This document shows positions 13,897 through 21,483 of a stretch of DNA of 33,608 nt, piece by piece. The notes below the pieces were generated by a model. The model was not told where the DNA came from, searched no databases, and saw only the letters and a list, made by a program, of their open reading frames with translations. Both the position numbers and the translations under genes were made by a program. The DNA is from Clostridia bacterium (lineage in GTDB: Bacteria > Bacillota > Clostridia > Christensenellales > Borkfalkiaceae). Each line of letters opens with the position of its first letter. The stretch's first letter is position 1. The stretch covers positions 1 to 33,608 of the forward strand of contig CAAGGZ010000027.1 of NCBI GenBank assembly GCA_900769545.1, given 5' to 3'.

Positions 13897-14967
13897 GTGG
13901 AGATATTTGGAATAAATGGAAAAGTTTTGTCGCATACTCAAAGCATGGAAACGAAATTTGAAACGAAACGCGTACTTACGAAAGCAAACGGACGAATTAA
14001 AAAACGCCTTCAAAAACTCCTTATGCCTTATTGGGACGAACGCGCGGCAGAGCTCGCTTTTGCGGCGACGGAAGGTATGGTGCTCTCTCCTAAAGACGCA
14101 GAGGAGTTCCGCGCCTATAAGCGTAAAAAGAAAATCGAAGAGATTATGGCGGCGATGGCGAAATCGGAGGCTTCGCTCCTGTCGGGCGATGACGTGCAAA
14201 AGGTTTGCGAGAGAGCTCTGCGTATAAAACAGGCGGCGGTGAAAATGCCCATCTCAAAACTGACGCAAGCCCGTGAAGCACTCAAAAACAGCCGAGTAAA
14301 GCTCGATGTTGTAATCGGGGGGACGGGTGAAACGTTGACAAGGGTAAAGGCGTATGAGGCTCGATTGGCGATTCGTATGCAAGCGAGCGAACTGACCTTT
14401 ATCCCCTCGCCCTTGAGTCTTTTACACTGTCGTTTTGACGATGTCCGCAGGGAACTTCGCGCGCTTCGGCGTATTGCAGGGAAAACGACGATGAAGGTAT
14501 GGTTAGATTCCTCTTTGCCGATGACAACGCTCTCCCGTTTGGCGAGAATTGCAAGCGAGGTAGGGGTGAACTATTTCAGCGTACCGTACTTCGAGGGGTG
14601 CGAAAAACTCCGTTACGAGCTTTCTGGCGGCTGTAAATTAGACGTGTGCGACGTAGAAACGTTGGACGTGTTTAAAAGAATGATTATGGTTGGCGTTGGG
14701 CGTATCACAACGGAACGCATTTGGGAAATCTACAACGAGTGGATGAAAGAGGCGGAGCAAATCCAAAGCTATCAGCCGATTGCGCCGAAAACGCAGGAAA
14801 AACCTGCGGAAACAGCGGAATCAAAGTCTGCGTTACAGGAATCGCCGCTCGGGGAAACACCGAAGCCGTTGCCGCTTTTGGACGGCGGACAAAGCGCCGC
14901 TTCGCCGACGAGCGACGTGGAGGGGCTCCGTTGCAGTATGGAAGGCTCCGATTTAAAATTTTTATAA
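13897..14967 (+). CDS. DeoC-like protein lacking aldolase residues
   Basis: Residues about 135-290 align by eye with deoxyribose-phosphate aldolase (DeoC): VVIGGTGETLTRVKAYEARLA matches VIGFPLGANTTETKAFETKDA, then TTMKVWLDSS matches the KVIIET strand. The Schiff-base lysine (VKTSTGF in DeoC) is Ser228 in NYFSVPYFEG, and the catalytic Asp of VDMVIN is Thr167; only the second lysine (K247, GGCKLDV) is kept. It is therefore unlikely to be an aldolase. Residues 1-120 are a charged helical domain of unknown type, and about 290-356 are a Pro/Glu/Ser-rich tail. The start is uncertain: GTG 13897 or ATG 13945, neither with a ribosome site. It sits upstream of cwlD but is separated by a terminator. Confidence 0.65.
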   Translation: MEIFGINGKVLSHTQSMETKFETKRVLTKANGRIKKRLQKLLMPYWDERAAELAFAATEGMVLSPKDAEEFRAYKRKKKIEEIMAAMAKSEASLLSGDDVQKVCERALRIKQAAVKMPISKLTQAREALKNSRVKLDVVIGGTGETLTRVKAYEARLAIRMQASELTFIPSPLSLLHCRFDDVRRELRALRRIAGKTTMKVWLDSSLPMTTLSRLARIASEVGVNYFSVPYFEGCEKLRYELSGGCKLDVCDVETLDVFKRMIMVGVGRITTERIWEIYNEWMKEAEQIQSYQPIAPKTQEKPAETAESKSALQESPLGETPKPLPLLDGGQSAASPTSDVEGLRCSMEGSDLKFL

Positions 14968-14975
14968 GGGGGAAT

Positions 14976-15006
14976 AGCCGCTTTTTCTCGATAGGAAAAA
15001 GCGGCT
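14976..15006 (+). terminator. Terminator of the DeoC-like gene
   Basis: Twelve-base arms AGCCGCTTTTTC and GAAAAAGCGGCT with a 7-base loop, then GATTTTCT. Confidence 0.75.
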
Positions 15007-15022
15007 GATTTTCTAAAGAATA

Positions 15023-15036
15023 GGGGCATGTACGCG
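15023..15036 (+). repeat. Dispersed motif, weaker copy
   Basis: GGGGCATGTACGCG, preceded by AAAGAATA; matches the first 11 bases of the copies at 9564 and 23095 with one change. It lies just upstream of the cwlD promoter. Confidence 0.3.
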
Positions 15037-15044
15037 TTGAATAT

Positions 15045-15074
15045 GTCATATTCGTAAAATTTTTCGCATAAAAT
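15045..15074 (+). promoter_or_regulatory. Probable SigE-type sporulation promoter of cwlD
   Basis: GTCATATT (15045-15052), 14-base spacer, CATAAAAT (15067-15074). This matches the mother-cell SigE consensus of B. subtilis (KMATATT, N13-15, CATACANT) with one mismatch. It ends six bases before the cwlD ATG. Confidence 0.55.
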
Positions 15075-15080
15075 AACGGT

Positions 15081-15788
15081 ATGAAAAAGTCTTTTTATAC
15101 GGCTGTTTTGGCGGTGGCGGTGGGTTTTGTATTTGCGGTGACGTTGTGTGTGCGCGCAATTTTCGGGGCGCAAGCGGTTTCGGCGGTATCTGATGGTGGG
15201 ATGCGTATTGTTTTGGATGCCGGACATGGCGGTATGGACGGCGGCGTTTCGGGGAAAACGACGGGTGTGAAGGAAAGCGATTTGAATTTATCCATTACGC
15301 TATACTTGGCGGATGTGTTGACGGATATGGGTTTTGAGGTAACTTTGACGAGGAAGACGGAGGCTGGGTTATACGGAGCGGCCTCCAAAGGCTTTAAACG
15401 TCGGGATATGGAAAAGCGGCGAGAGATTATTCGGGCGGCGGAGCCCGATTTGGTAGTTTCCATACACCAAAATCTATATCCGTCGGGGAATACGCGCGGC
15501 GCGCAGGTTTTTCATAAAAAATCAGACAAAAATGGAGAAAGATTTGCAAGTAACGTACAGGAAAAACTCAACGCGCTGTATGCGACGGAGGGGGTGAAGG
15601 CTCGCAAATACACGGCGGCGGAGTTCTTCGTGTTAGATTGCGTTTCATCGCCCTCTATCCTCATTGAGTGCGGGTTTCTGTCGAGCGCAAAAGACGAAGC
15701 TCTGCTTATTACGGAGCTTTGGCAAAAACGCATTGCGGAAAATATCGCCGCAGGGATTGCGGGATATCTTGGGGAATTGTCGGCGTAA
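15081..15788 (+). CDS. cwlD: N-acetylmuramoyl-L-alanine amidase CwlD (spore cortex)
   Basis: Cleaves the peptide from muramic acid during formation of muramic-delta-lactam in spore cortex, the mark read by germination enzymes. The 235-residue length equals that of B. subtilis CwlD (237). An N-terminal hydrophobic segment (about 7-35) serves as signal or anchor. The Amidase_3 zinc ligands and catalytic residue are all present: H49 (DAGHGG), E65 (GVKESDLN), H129 (VSIHQNLY) and E196 (LIECGFL). The start has no real ribosome site and lies six bases after a SigE-like -10, so the message may be leaderless. Expression in the mother cell during sporulation is inferred. Confidence 0.92.
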   Translation: MKKSFYTAVLAVAVGFVFAVTLCVRAIFGAQAVSAVSDGGMRIVLDAGHGGMDGGVSGKTTGVKESDLNLSITLYLADVLTDMGFEVTLTRKTEAGLYGAASKGFKRRDMEKRREIIRAAEPDLVVSIHQNLYPSGNTRGAQVFHKKSDKNGERFASNVQEKLNALYATEGVKARKYTAAEFFVLDCVSSPSILIECGFLSSAKDEALLITELWQKRIAENIAAGIAGYLGELSA

Positions 15789-15830
15789 TGTAAAAAAATG
15801 CGTAGAAGTGGAAAAAATATAAGCAATCGC

Positions 15831-15859
15831 TTGTAATTTTTTTTCTATTATGTTATAAT
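15831..15859 (+). promoter_or_regulatory. Promoter of the mrnC operon
   Basis: TTGTAA (15831-15836), 17-base spacer, TATAAT (15854-15859), 29 bases before the mrnC start. Confidence 0.8.
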
Positions 15860-15888
15860 AGAAAGACGAAAAATCGGAGGATAAAACC

Positions 15889-16326
15889 GTGTTGACGCAG
15901 AAAGGTACGCTCAGCCGTTTGGAAGCGAGACAATTTAATCCCGTGGTTTTGGCGTTTTTGGGGGACGCGGTATATTCCCTGTACGTTCGAAACCGTTTGG
16001 TAACGTCGGGTGAGGGGAAACCGTCGGAGTTTCAACGCGCGGCGGCAAACCTTGTGTCTGCGCGTGGGCAGAGCGCGTTTTTGGATAGAGTCTTGCCTCT
16101 TTTAAGCGAAGAGGAATCGGATATTTTCCGCCGTGGAAAAAACGCTAAAAAGGCGACCAAAAGCAAGAGCGCAAGCTCTTTAGAGTATAACCGCTCCACG
16201 GGTTTTGAGGCGGTGCTTGGTTTTTTGTATCTCATTGGCGACGAAGCGCGTATTGTGGAGCTTTTGGACGTTGCCGACGACGAGGAATTTAAAAGAATAG
16301 AAGCGAGTAAGGTCTTAAAACCGTAA
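15889..16326 (+). CDS. mrnC: Mini-ribonuclease 3
   Basis: RNase III-like nuclease without a double-stranded-RNA-binding domain that matures 23S rRNA ends. The 145-residue protein has the signature region FLGDAVYSLYVRNRLV (about 24-39) and SSLEYNRSTGFEAVLGFLYLIGD near the C-terminus with the acidic catalytic residues. The GTG start follows GGAGG by 8 bases. It heads the mrnC-rlmB-sigH run, the usual Firmicutes order. Confidence 0.93.
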   Translation: MLTQKGTLSRLEARQFNPVVLAFLGDAVYSLYVRNRLVTSGEGKPSEFQRAAANLVSARGQSAFLDRVLPLLSEEESDIFRRGKNAKKATKSKSASSLEYNRSTGFEAVLGFLYLIGDEARIVELLDVADDEEFKRIEASKVLKP

Positions 16327-16350
16327 AGCAAGAAAATAAGAGGAAATACA

Positions 16351-17073
16351 ATGAAAACAGAAGGAAGAAACGCCGTTATCGAGTTGTTGAAAACAGGTAA
16401 AAATATCGACAAAATCTTATTGGAAAAGGGGGCGCAGGGCTCTATTTCTATCATTTTTGCGGAAGCTCGCAAAAAAAATATCCGCGTGCAGTTCGTGGAC
16501 AAGCAGGTTTTGGATAAAGAGAGCGAGACCCGTCATCATCAGGGCGTTATTGCGTTTACGACGGAGTATGAATATTACGATTTGGACGATATTATCGAAA
16601 CGAAAAAGAGCGAAAAGGGCGGTTTTATCGTGCTTTGCGACGGTATCGAGGACGTGCATAATTTGGGTAGTATCATTCGTGTGGCGGAGTGCGCAGGTGC
16701 AGACGGCGTGGTCATTCCCAAATCGGGGAGCGCTTCGGTGACGGAAAGCGTTATCCGCATTTCCGCAGGCGCGGCAGAACACATGAAGGTGGCGAAAGTG
16801 CCCAACCTCAATCAAGCGGTAGAAAAATTGCAAAAATCGGGGTATTGGGTGTATGCGCTCGAGGCAGGCGGCGAGGATATTTACGCCGAAAACTTTTCGG
16901 GTAACGTTGCGCTTATCGTCGGCGGCGAGGATAGCGGCGTAAAGAGATTGACTAAGGAAAAGTGCGATAAGGTGCTTTCCATTCCCTTGCAGGGTAACGT
17001 AAATTCGCTCAATGCGTCGGTAGCGTTGGGGATTGCCGCATACGAAGTGGTGAGAAACCGTTTAAAAGGTTGA
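16351..17073 (+). CDS. rlmB: 23S rRNA (guanosine-2'-O)-methyltransferase RlmB-type (SpoU)
   Basis: A SpoU/TrmH-family methyltransferase of 240 residues. An N-terminal substrate-binding domain (EGRNAVIELLKTGKNIDKILL) is followed by the SPOUT knot with its three motifs: GIEDVHNLGSIIRVAECAGADGV, ALIVGGEDSGV and IPLQGNVNSLNASVALGIAAYEVVR. The family methylates the ribose of a guanosine in 23S rRNA; the exact site in Firmicutes is less certain. GAGG lies before the ATG. It is 24 bases after mrnC and 4 bases before sigH. Confidence 0.92.
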   Translation: MKTEGRNAVIELLKTGKNIDKILLEKGAQGSISIIFAEARKKNIRVQFVDKQVLDKESETRHHQGVIAFTTEYEYYDLDDIIETKKSEKGGFIVLCDGIEDVHNLGSIIRVAECAGADGVVIPKSGSASVTESVIRISAGAAEHMKVAKVPNLNQAVEKLQKSGYWVYALEAGGEDIYAENFSGNVALIVGGEDSGVKRLTKEKCDKVLSIPLQGNVNSLNASVALGIAAYEVVRNRLKG

Positions 17074-17077
17074 TGAT

Positions 17078-17650
17078 ATGGTAAAAAACGAGAAGAAAAC
17101 AGATGAGGAGCTTGTAGAGCTCTCGCAAAACGGGGACAAGCAGGCGATGGAGGAGTTGCTCCTGCGCCATTCGGGGCTTGTTCGCGGTTGCGCGCGCGGT
17201 TTTTTTCTTGCAGGCGGCGAGACGGAAGATCTTATTCAAGAGGGAATGATAGGGCTGTATCGTGCCATTGGGGATTATAAAAAGAAAGAGGACGGCAAGA
17301 GTTTTAAAAATTTTGCCTATCTTTGCGTTTCGAGGCGAATTATCGACGCCGTTAAGACGTCGGCAAGGAAGAAAAACGTGCCGATTAGTCAGTGTGTGCC
17401 AATGGTGGAAGCCGATTGGGCGATTTCGGAGCTCAACCCCGAAGATATGCTCATTTTAAGAGACGACAGAAGGGAATTTAGACAAAAAATGAGTCGGGCG
17501 TTGTCCGATTTTGAGTTTAAAGTCACTTCGATGTATATGGACGGTATGAGCTGTTTAGAAATCTGCGAGGCTACGGGAAAGAGCGAAAAGAGCATAGACA
17601 ATGCAATTCAGCGTAGTAAGCGGAAATTGCAAGAGATATTAAAAGGATAA
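17078..17650 (+). CDS. sigH: RNA polymerase sigma-H factor
   Basis: Sigma factor for the switch to sporulation and stationary phase. The 190-residue protein begins with KKTDEELVELSQNGDKQAMEELL and has region 2 (GGETEDLIQEGMIGLYRAIGDY, SFKNFAYLCVSRRIIDAVKT) and region 4 (SDFEFKVTSMYMDGMSCLEICEATGKSEKSIDNAIQRSKRKL), as in Spo0H. Its position after mrnC-rlmB is the canonical one, although yacP, which normally separates rlmB and sigH, is absent. AAAGG lies 9 bases before the ATG. Here it is followed directly (14 bases) by dnaX. Confidence 0.93.
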   Translation: MVKNEKKTDEELVELSQNGDKQAMEELLLRHSGLVRGCARGFFLAGGETEDLIQEGMIGLYRAIGDYKKKEDGKSFKNFAYLCVSRRIIDAVKTSARKKNVPISQCVPMVEADWAISELNPEDMLILRDDRREFRQKMSRALSDFEFKVTSMYMDGMSCLEICEATGKSEKSIDNAIQRSKRKLQEILKG

Positions 17651-17664
17651 CAAAGGAGAAAGGG

Positions 17665-19416
17665 ATGGCGTATTTGGCTTTATATCGAATGTTTCGACCG
17701 ACGACGTTGAACGACGTTGTACGTCAGGAGCATATCGTAACGGTTTTGAAAAATCAAATAGAAACGGACAGAATCGGGCATGCGTATCTCTTCTGCGGTC
17801 CGAGAGGAACGGGTAAGACGAGTATTGCAAAGATTTTTGCGCAGGCAATCAACTGTGAAAATCCCAAAGACGGTTCGCCCTGTGGGGAATGTTCCGCCTG
17901 TAAGGCGATAAAAGACCCGTCTAATCTTGATATTACCGAAATTGACGCGGCGTCCAACAACGGTGTGGACGAGATGCGTGATTTGCGTGAAAAGGTGCAA
18001 TATCCGCCCGTTGCAGGTAGATTTAAAGTATATATTATCGACGAAGTCCACATGCTTTCACCGGGCGCGTTCAACGCATTGCTGAAAACGCTGGAAGAGC
18101 CGCCCACGCACGCCGTATTTATTTTGGCGACGACGGAAGCGCAAAAAATCCCCGCGACCATTCTGTCGAGATGTATGCGGTTTGATTTCAAGCTCATTCC
18201 GCAGGCGGATTTGGAAAATAGATTGCGCTACGTCTTCGACAGTATCGGAAAAACTTACGACGGCGAGGCGATTGCGGCGATTGCGCGCGCAGGCGCAGGA
18301 AGTGTGCGTGATATGCTCTCCTTGGCGGATACCTGCGCTTCGTATACGAGCGGTAAGCTCACCTATGCGGACGTGAATACGGTGCTTGGGAATGCGGATT
18401 TTGAAGCGGTTTCAAAGCTCTGTACGGCGGTTTTACAAAGCGACGCAGAGCGCGCGTTTGAGTGCGCAGAGGCGTTTTTATCCGCAGGTAAGAGCGTGGG
18501 TATGCTTTTAAAAGACGTAATGAATTTCCTCAATGCGTGCGCGGTTGCAAAAACCTGTCGGGATGGCAAAAGTATTTTGGCGTTCCCCGACGATATGTAC
18601 GCATTGGTGGCTAACGTTGCCAAACAAACGGACGGGCATAGATTGCTTCGTGTGACGGAAATTTTTGCGGACGTGGAGATGGACTTGAAATACTCCGCTA
18701 CGCCGAGAATTTTGTTTGAGACGGCGGTGCTCCGCGCGAGTATGCCCTCTGCGGACTATGATATAGAATCTTTGTTGGCGCGCATTGCGGAACTGGAAAG
18801 AAAGATAGAAAACGGCGTTGTTGTGCAAAACGGAGGGGGCAGGGTCGAGGTGAACGCTCCAAAAGTTGCTCCTATTGTAGAGAATAAACCCGCAGTGAAA
18901 GCGTCCAAAGAGGAGTATCCTGTCGCGGATATGGACGTTCCGCCCGAGATGGACGTTCCGCCCGATGAAGCGGAAATGGGCGGCAACGTGTATTTTGACG
19001 CAGGGTTTGCTCCGAATACAACGAAAGCTCCTGTAAAAGAGCCGCAAACGGCTGTAAAAGAGCCCATTTTGCGTTCGGTGAAGCCGAACGTGGCAGGGGA
19101 CGCAAAGGCGACGTTTGGCACGTTTTTGCGCTGTATGAGAAAGATTGCGAGAAACGGCGTTTTGCTGACGATGTGTATGGATTTGGACAGCGAATACGAC
19201 GGAAACGTATTTGTGTTGTATACGTCGAGCGATACGATATACCGCTCGCTGACGAGCGAGGCGCATGCGGCGCTTATCGGACAGGCTTTTGCGGAGATTG
19301 GTATTGGCGTGGGCGGTTATGAAATTCGTCAACGTGGGAAACAGGCGGACGATTTTAACAAGAGTATTAACGATTTAAAAGAAACGTTCGGCGGCGTTAA
19401 AATCGATATAAAATAA
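17665..19416 (+). CDS. dnaX: DNA polymerase III subunits gamma and tau
   Basis: Clamp-loader ATPase and replisome organiser. The 583-residue protein has Walker A GPRGTGKT (45-52), a zinc knuckle with C64, C73, C76 and C79, Walker B IIDEVH (124-129) and the SRC arginine finger (168-170), then domain III and a tau-specific C-terminus. A low-complexity linker (about 400-470) contains two consecutive copies of DVPPEM/DVPPDE. No obvious slippery A-run for a gamma frameshift was found. AAAGGAG precedes the ATG. It heads the conserved dnaX-ybaB-recR group and is probably cotranscribed with sigH. Confidence 0.96.
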   Translation: MAYLALYRMFRPTTLNDVVRQEHIVTVLKNQIETDRIGHAYLFCGPRGTGKTSIAKIFAQAINCENPKDGSPCGECSACKAIKDPSNLDITEIDAASNNGVDEMRDLREKVQYPPVAGRFKVYIIDEVHMLSPGAFNALLKTLEEPPTHAVFILATTEAQKIPATILSRCMRFDFKLIPQADLENRLRYVFDSIGKTYDGEAIAAIARAGAGSVRDMLSLADTCASYTSGKLTYADVNTVLGNADFEAVSKLCTAVLQSDAERAFECAEAFLSAGKSVGMLLKDVMNFLNACAVAKTCRDGKSILAFPDDMYALVANVAKQTDGHRLLRVTEIFADVEMDLKYSATPRILFETAVLRASMPSADYDIESLLARIAELERKIENGVVVQNGGGRVEVNAPKVAPIVENKPAVKASKEEYPVADMDVPPEMDVPPDEAEMGGNVYFDAGFAPNTTKAPVKEPQTAVKEPILRSVKPNVAGDAKATFGTFLRCMRKIARNGVLLTMCMDLDSEYDGNVFVLYTSSDTIYRSLTSEAHAALIGQAFAEIGIGVGGYEIRQRGKQADDFNKSINDLKETFGGVKIDIK

Positions 19417-19486
19417 CGCAAGAATTTACAAGAAAATCATTTAATTATCAAATAAAAATCATAAGATAAACTGGAGGAGAAAAATC

Positions 19487-19819
19487 ATGGCAGGATTTAA
19501 AGGCGGAAATAACAATATGCAGAATTTGATGCGTCAGGCTCAAAAAATGCAGGAAGAAATGGAAAAGACGGCAGAGCTTCTTGACGATTGGGAAATTGTT
19601 GGCACGGCGGCAAACGAAGCGGTTGTCGTATATATGAACGCGAAGAAAATCATCAACGGTATCGAGCTTGACGAAAGTATCGTTGACCCTACGGACGTGG
19701 AAATGTTGGAAGACCTTATTATGGCGGCTATCAACGACGGTTACACCAAGGCCGATAAGGTTTACGAAGAAAAAATGGGTAAATATGGCGACATGGGCGC
19801 GCTTGGGGGAATGATTTAA
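19487..19819 (+). CDS. ybaB: YbaB/EbfC nucleoid-associated protein
   Basis: Small DNA-binding protein encoded between dnaX and recR in most bacteria. The 110-residue protein has the family helix MQNLMRQAQKMQEEMEKTAELL, a beta-sheet centre (WEIVGTAANEAVVVYMNAKKIINGIEL) and the DVEMLEDLIMAAINDGYTKAD helix. Its N- and C-termini are glycine-rich. GGAGG lies 9 bases before the ATG. A 70-base A/T-rich gap separates it from dnaX, and recR starts three bases after its stop. Confidence 0.95.
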   Translation: MAGFKGGNNNMQNLMRQAQKMQEEMEKTAELLDDWEIVGTAANEAVVVYMNAKKIINGIELDESIVDPTDVEMLEDLIMAAINDGYTKADKVYEEKMGKYGDMGALGGMI

Positions 19820-19822
19820 TCG

Positions 19823-20416
19823 ATGGATATTTTTATCGAGCCTATCGGGCGTTTGATTAACGAGTTTTCCAAGCTCCCGGGGGTAGGAAAAAAGACGGCG
19901 CAGCGTTACGCCTACAAAATAATCGATATGCCGGAGGACGAAGCGCGTGCGTTTGCGGACGCTATTTTGGGCGTGAAACGCAAGGTAAAATACTGCCGAG
20001 TTTGCGGTAATTTTACGGAAGAGGAAACCTGCGGTATTTGCCGTACGAGAGAGGGCTCTACCATTTGCGTGGTGAAGGAGCCTAAAGACGTTGCGGCGAT
20101 TGAGAAATTGCACGAGTTTAAAGGCGTTTATCACGTTTTACACGGCGTTATCGATCCGCTTTCGGGTATAGGACCTAACGATATTCGTATTAAGGAATTG
20201 TTGGCTCGGCTCTCCAGCAGTGAAGTGAAAGAAGTCATTGTGGCGACCAATCCCGACGTTTCGGGGGACGCTACGGCGATGTATATTGCGAAGCTCATAA
20301 AGCCGTTGGATATTGCGGTGACAAGACTTGCGCACGGGATTCCTATCGGCTCCGAGATAGAATATACGGACGAAGTTACGCTGACAAGAGCGTTTGTCGA
20401 GCGTAATAAAATGTAA
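19823..20416 (+). CDS. recR: Recombination protein RecR
   Basis: Works with RecO and RecF to load RecA on gapped DNA. The 197-residue protein has the helix-hairpin-helix LPGVGKKTAQR (18-28), the zinc finger C58, C61, C70, C73, a Toprim domain starting at ICVVKEPKDVAAIEK, and the C-terminal GIPIGSEIEYTDEVTLTRAFVER. The conserved VEGEATA of the Toprim domain reads VSGDATA here, a mild departure. GGGGGA about 11 bases upstream in ybaB is the only ribosome site, so it is probably coupled to ybaB. Confidence 0.95.
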   Translation: MDIFIEPIGRLINEFSKLPGVGKKTAQRYAYKIIDMPEDEARAFADAILGVKRKVKYCRVCGNFTEEETCGICRTREGSTICVVKEPKDVAAIEKLHEFKGVYHVLHGVIDPLSGIGPNDIRIKELLARLSSSEVKEVIVATNPDVSGDATAMYIAKLIKPLDIAVTRLAHGIPIGSEIEYTDEVTLTRAFVERNKM

Positions 20417-20448
20417 AAACGCCGAAGTGATCGGCGTGGGAGGATAAT

Positions 20449-21432
20449 ATGAAAGTATCAGTACTCGGGTGCGGGCGTTGGGGATCGTTTATCGCCTGGT
20501 ATCTTTGTAATCACGGTCACGACGTTTATTCGTGGGGGCCTGAGGAGGATTATTCTTACAAAGTTTTAAAAGAAACAGGAAAAAATGAGTACGTGGAATT
20601 GGACAAGCGTATTCATTTGACTTGCGATTTGGAAGAAGCGGTGGCGCATGCGGAAACGATTATCATATCCATTTCTTCGCAGGGCTTGCGCGGATTTATG
20701 AAGCGTATTACCGCCTATGACGTTTCGGATAAAAATTTCGTGCTTTGTATGAAAGGTATCGAAGTGTCTACAGGTTGCCGTTTATCGGAAGTTTTAACGC
20801 AGAGCGGCATTTCGCCCGACAAAATTGCGGCTTGGGTTGGTCCCGGGCATATTCAGGCGTTTACGCAGGGGATTCCCAACTGTATGGTTATCGATTCTGC
20901 CAATGCAGAGCTGAAAAAGATGCTGGCGGACAATTTCAAGAGCGATTTAATTCGTTTCTATTACGGGGAAGATTTAATCGGTACCGAGCTTGGCGCGGCG
21001 GCGAAAAACGTTATGGGTATTATTGCAGGCGTGTTGGACGGTTGCGGCTACGAGGCGTTGAAGGGTTCCTTGATGACGAGAGGCGCAAGAGAGGTTGCAA
21101 GACTCATTAAAGCTATGGGCGGAAACGAGCTTTCCGCTTACGGATTGGCGCATTTGGGGGACTACGAAGCGACGTTGTTTAGTCCTTTCTCGCATAACCG
21201 TAAATATGGCGAAATGATTGTGAAGGGCGAGAAGTTTGACAAGCTCGCAGAAGGCGTGCCGACCTCGGCGGCGATGAAGGCGCTTGGCGAAAAGTACAAC
21301 GTCGATTTGCCTTTGACGAATGCCGTTTATGAAATTTGTTATGGAGAGAGTGATTTGTCCTATCGTGAGCGTTGCGAGCAAATGCTTGGAAAGCTCTTTG
21401 CGAGGGATACAAAATCGGAATTTTACAGCTAA
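20449..21432 (+). CDS. gpsA: Glycerol-3-phosphate dehydrogenase [NAD(P)+]
   Basis: Reduces dihydroxyacetone phosphate to sn-glycerol-3-phosphate, the backbone of phospholipids. The 327-residue protein has the dinucleotide-binding motif GCGRWG (7-12), then CMKGIE, WVGPGHIQ and LGAAAKNVMGIIAGVLDGCGYEALKGSLMTRG, which includes the catalytic lysine (AAKN). The C-terminal GVPTSAAMKALGEKYNVDLPLTNAVYEI is typical. It is somewhat divergent (GHIQ where GP-SHA is common), but the family is clear. GGGAGG precedes the ATG. A short stem CGCCGA/TCGGCG (20420-20436) lies between recR and gpsA and has no T-run. Last gene of the long mrnC-to-gpsA run. Confidence 0.9.
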   Translation: MKVSVLGCGRWGSFIAWYLCNHGHDVYSWGPEEDYSYKVLKETGKNEYVELDKRIHLTCDLEEAVAHAETIIISISSQGLRGFMKRITAYDVSDKNFVLCMKGIEVSTGCRLSEVLTQSGISPDKIAAWVGPGHIQAFTQGIPNCMVIDSANAELKKMLADNFKSDLIRFYYGEDLIGTELGAAAKNVMGIIAGVLDGCGYEALKGSLMTRGAREVARLIKAMGGNELSAYGLAHLGDYEATLFSPFSHNRKYGEMIVKGEKFDKLAEGVPTSAAMKALGEKYNVDLPLTNAVYEICYGESDLSYRERCEQMLGKLFARDTKSEFYS

Positions 21433-21440
21433 TGCAATGG

Positions 21441-21470
21441 AAAAGCCGTTCCTGTTAGGGAACGGCTTTT
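21441..21470. terminator. Bidirectional terminator between gpsA and the membrane protein gene
   Basis: Twelve-base arms AAAAGCCGTTCC and GGAACGGCTTTT with a 6-base loop, followed on the plus strand by GTGTTTTTA. Confidence 0.88.
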
Positions 21471-21483
21471 GTGTTTTTATCGA

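Noticed and set aside
17665..19416. Programmed frameshift in dnaX giving gamma
   Set aside because: No long A-run slippery heptamer with a following stem was found by eye.
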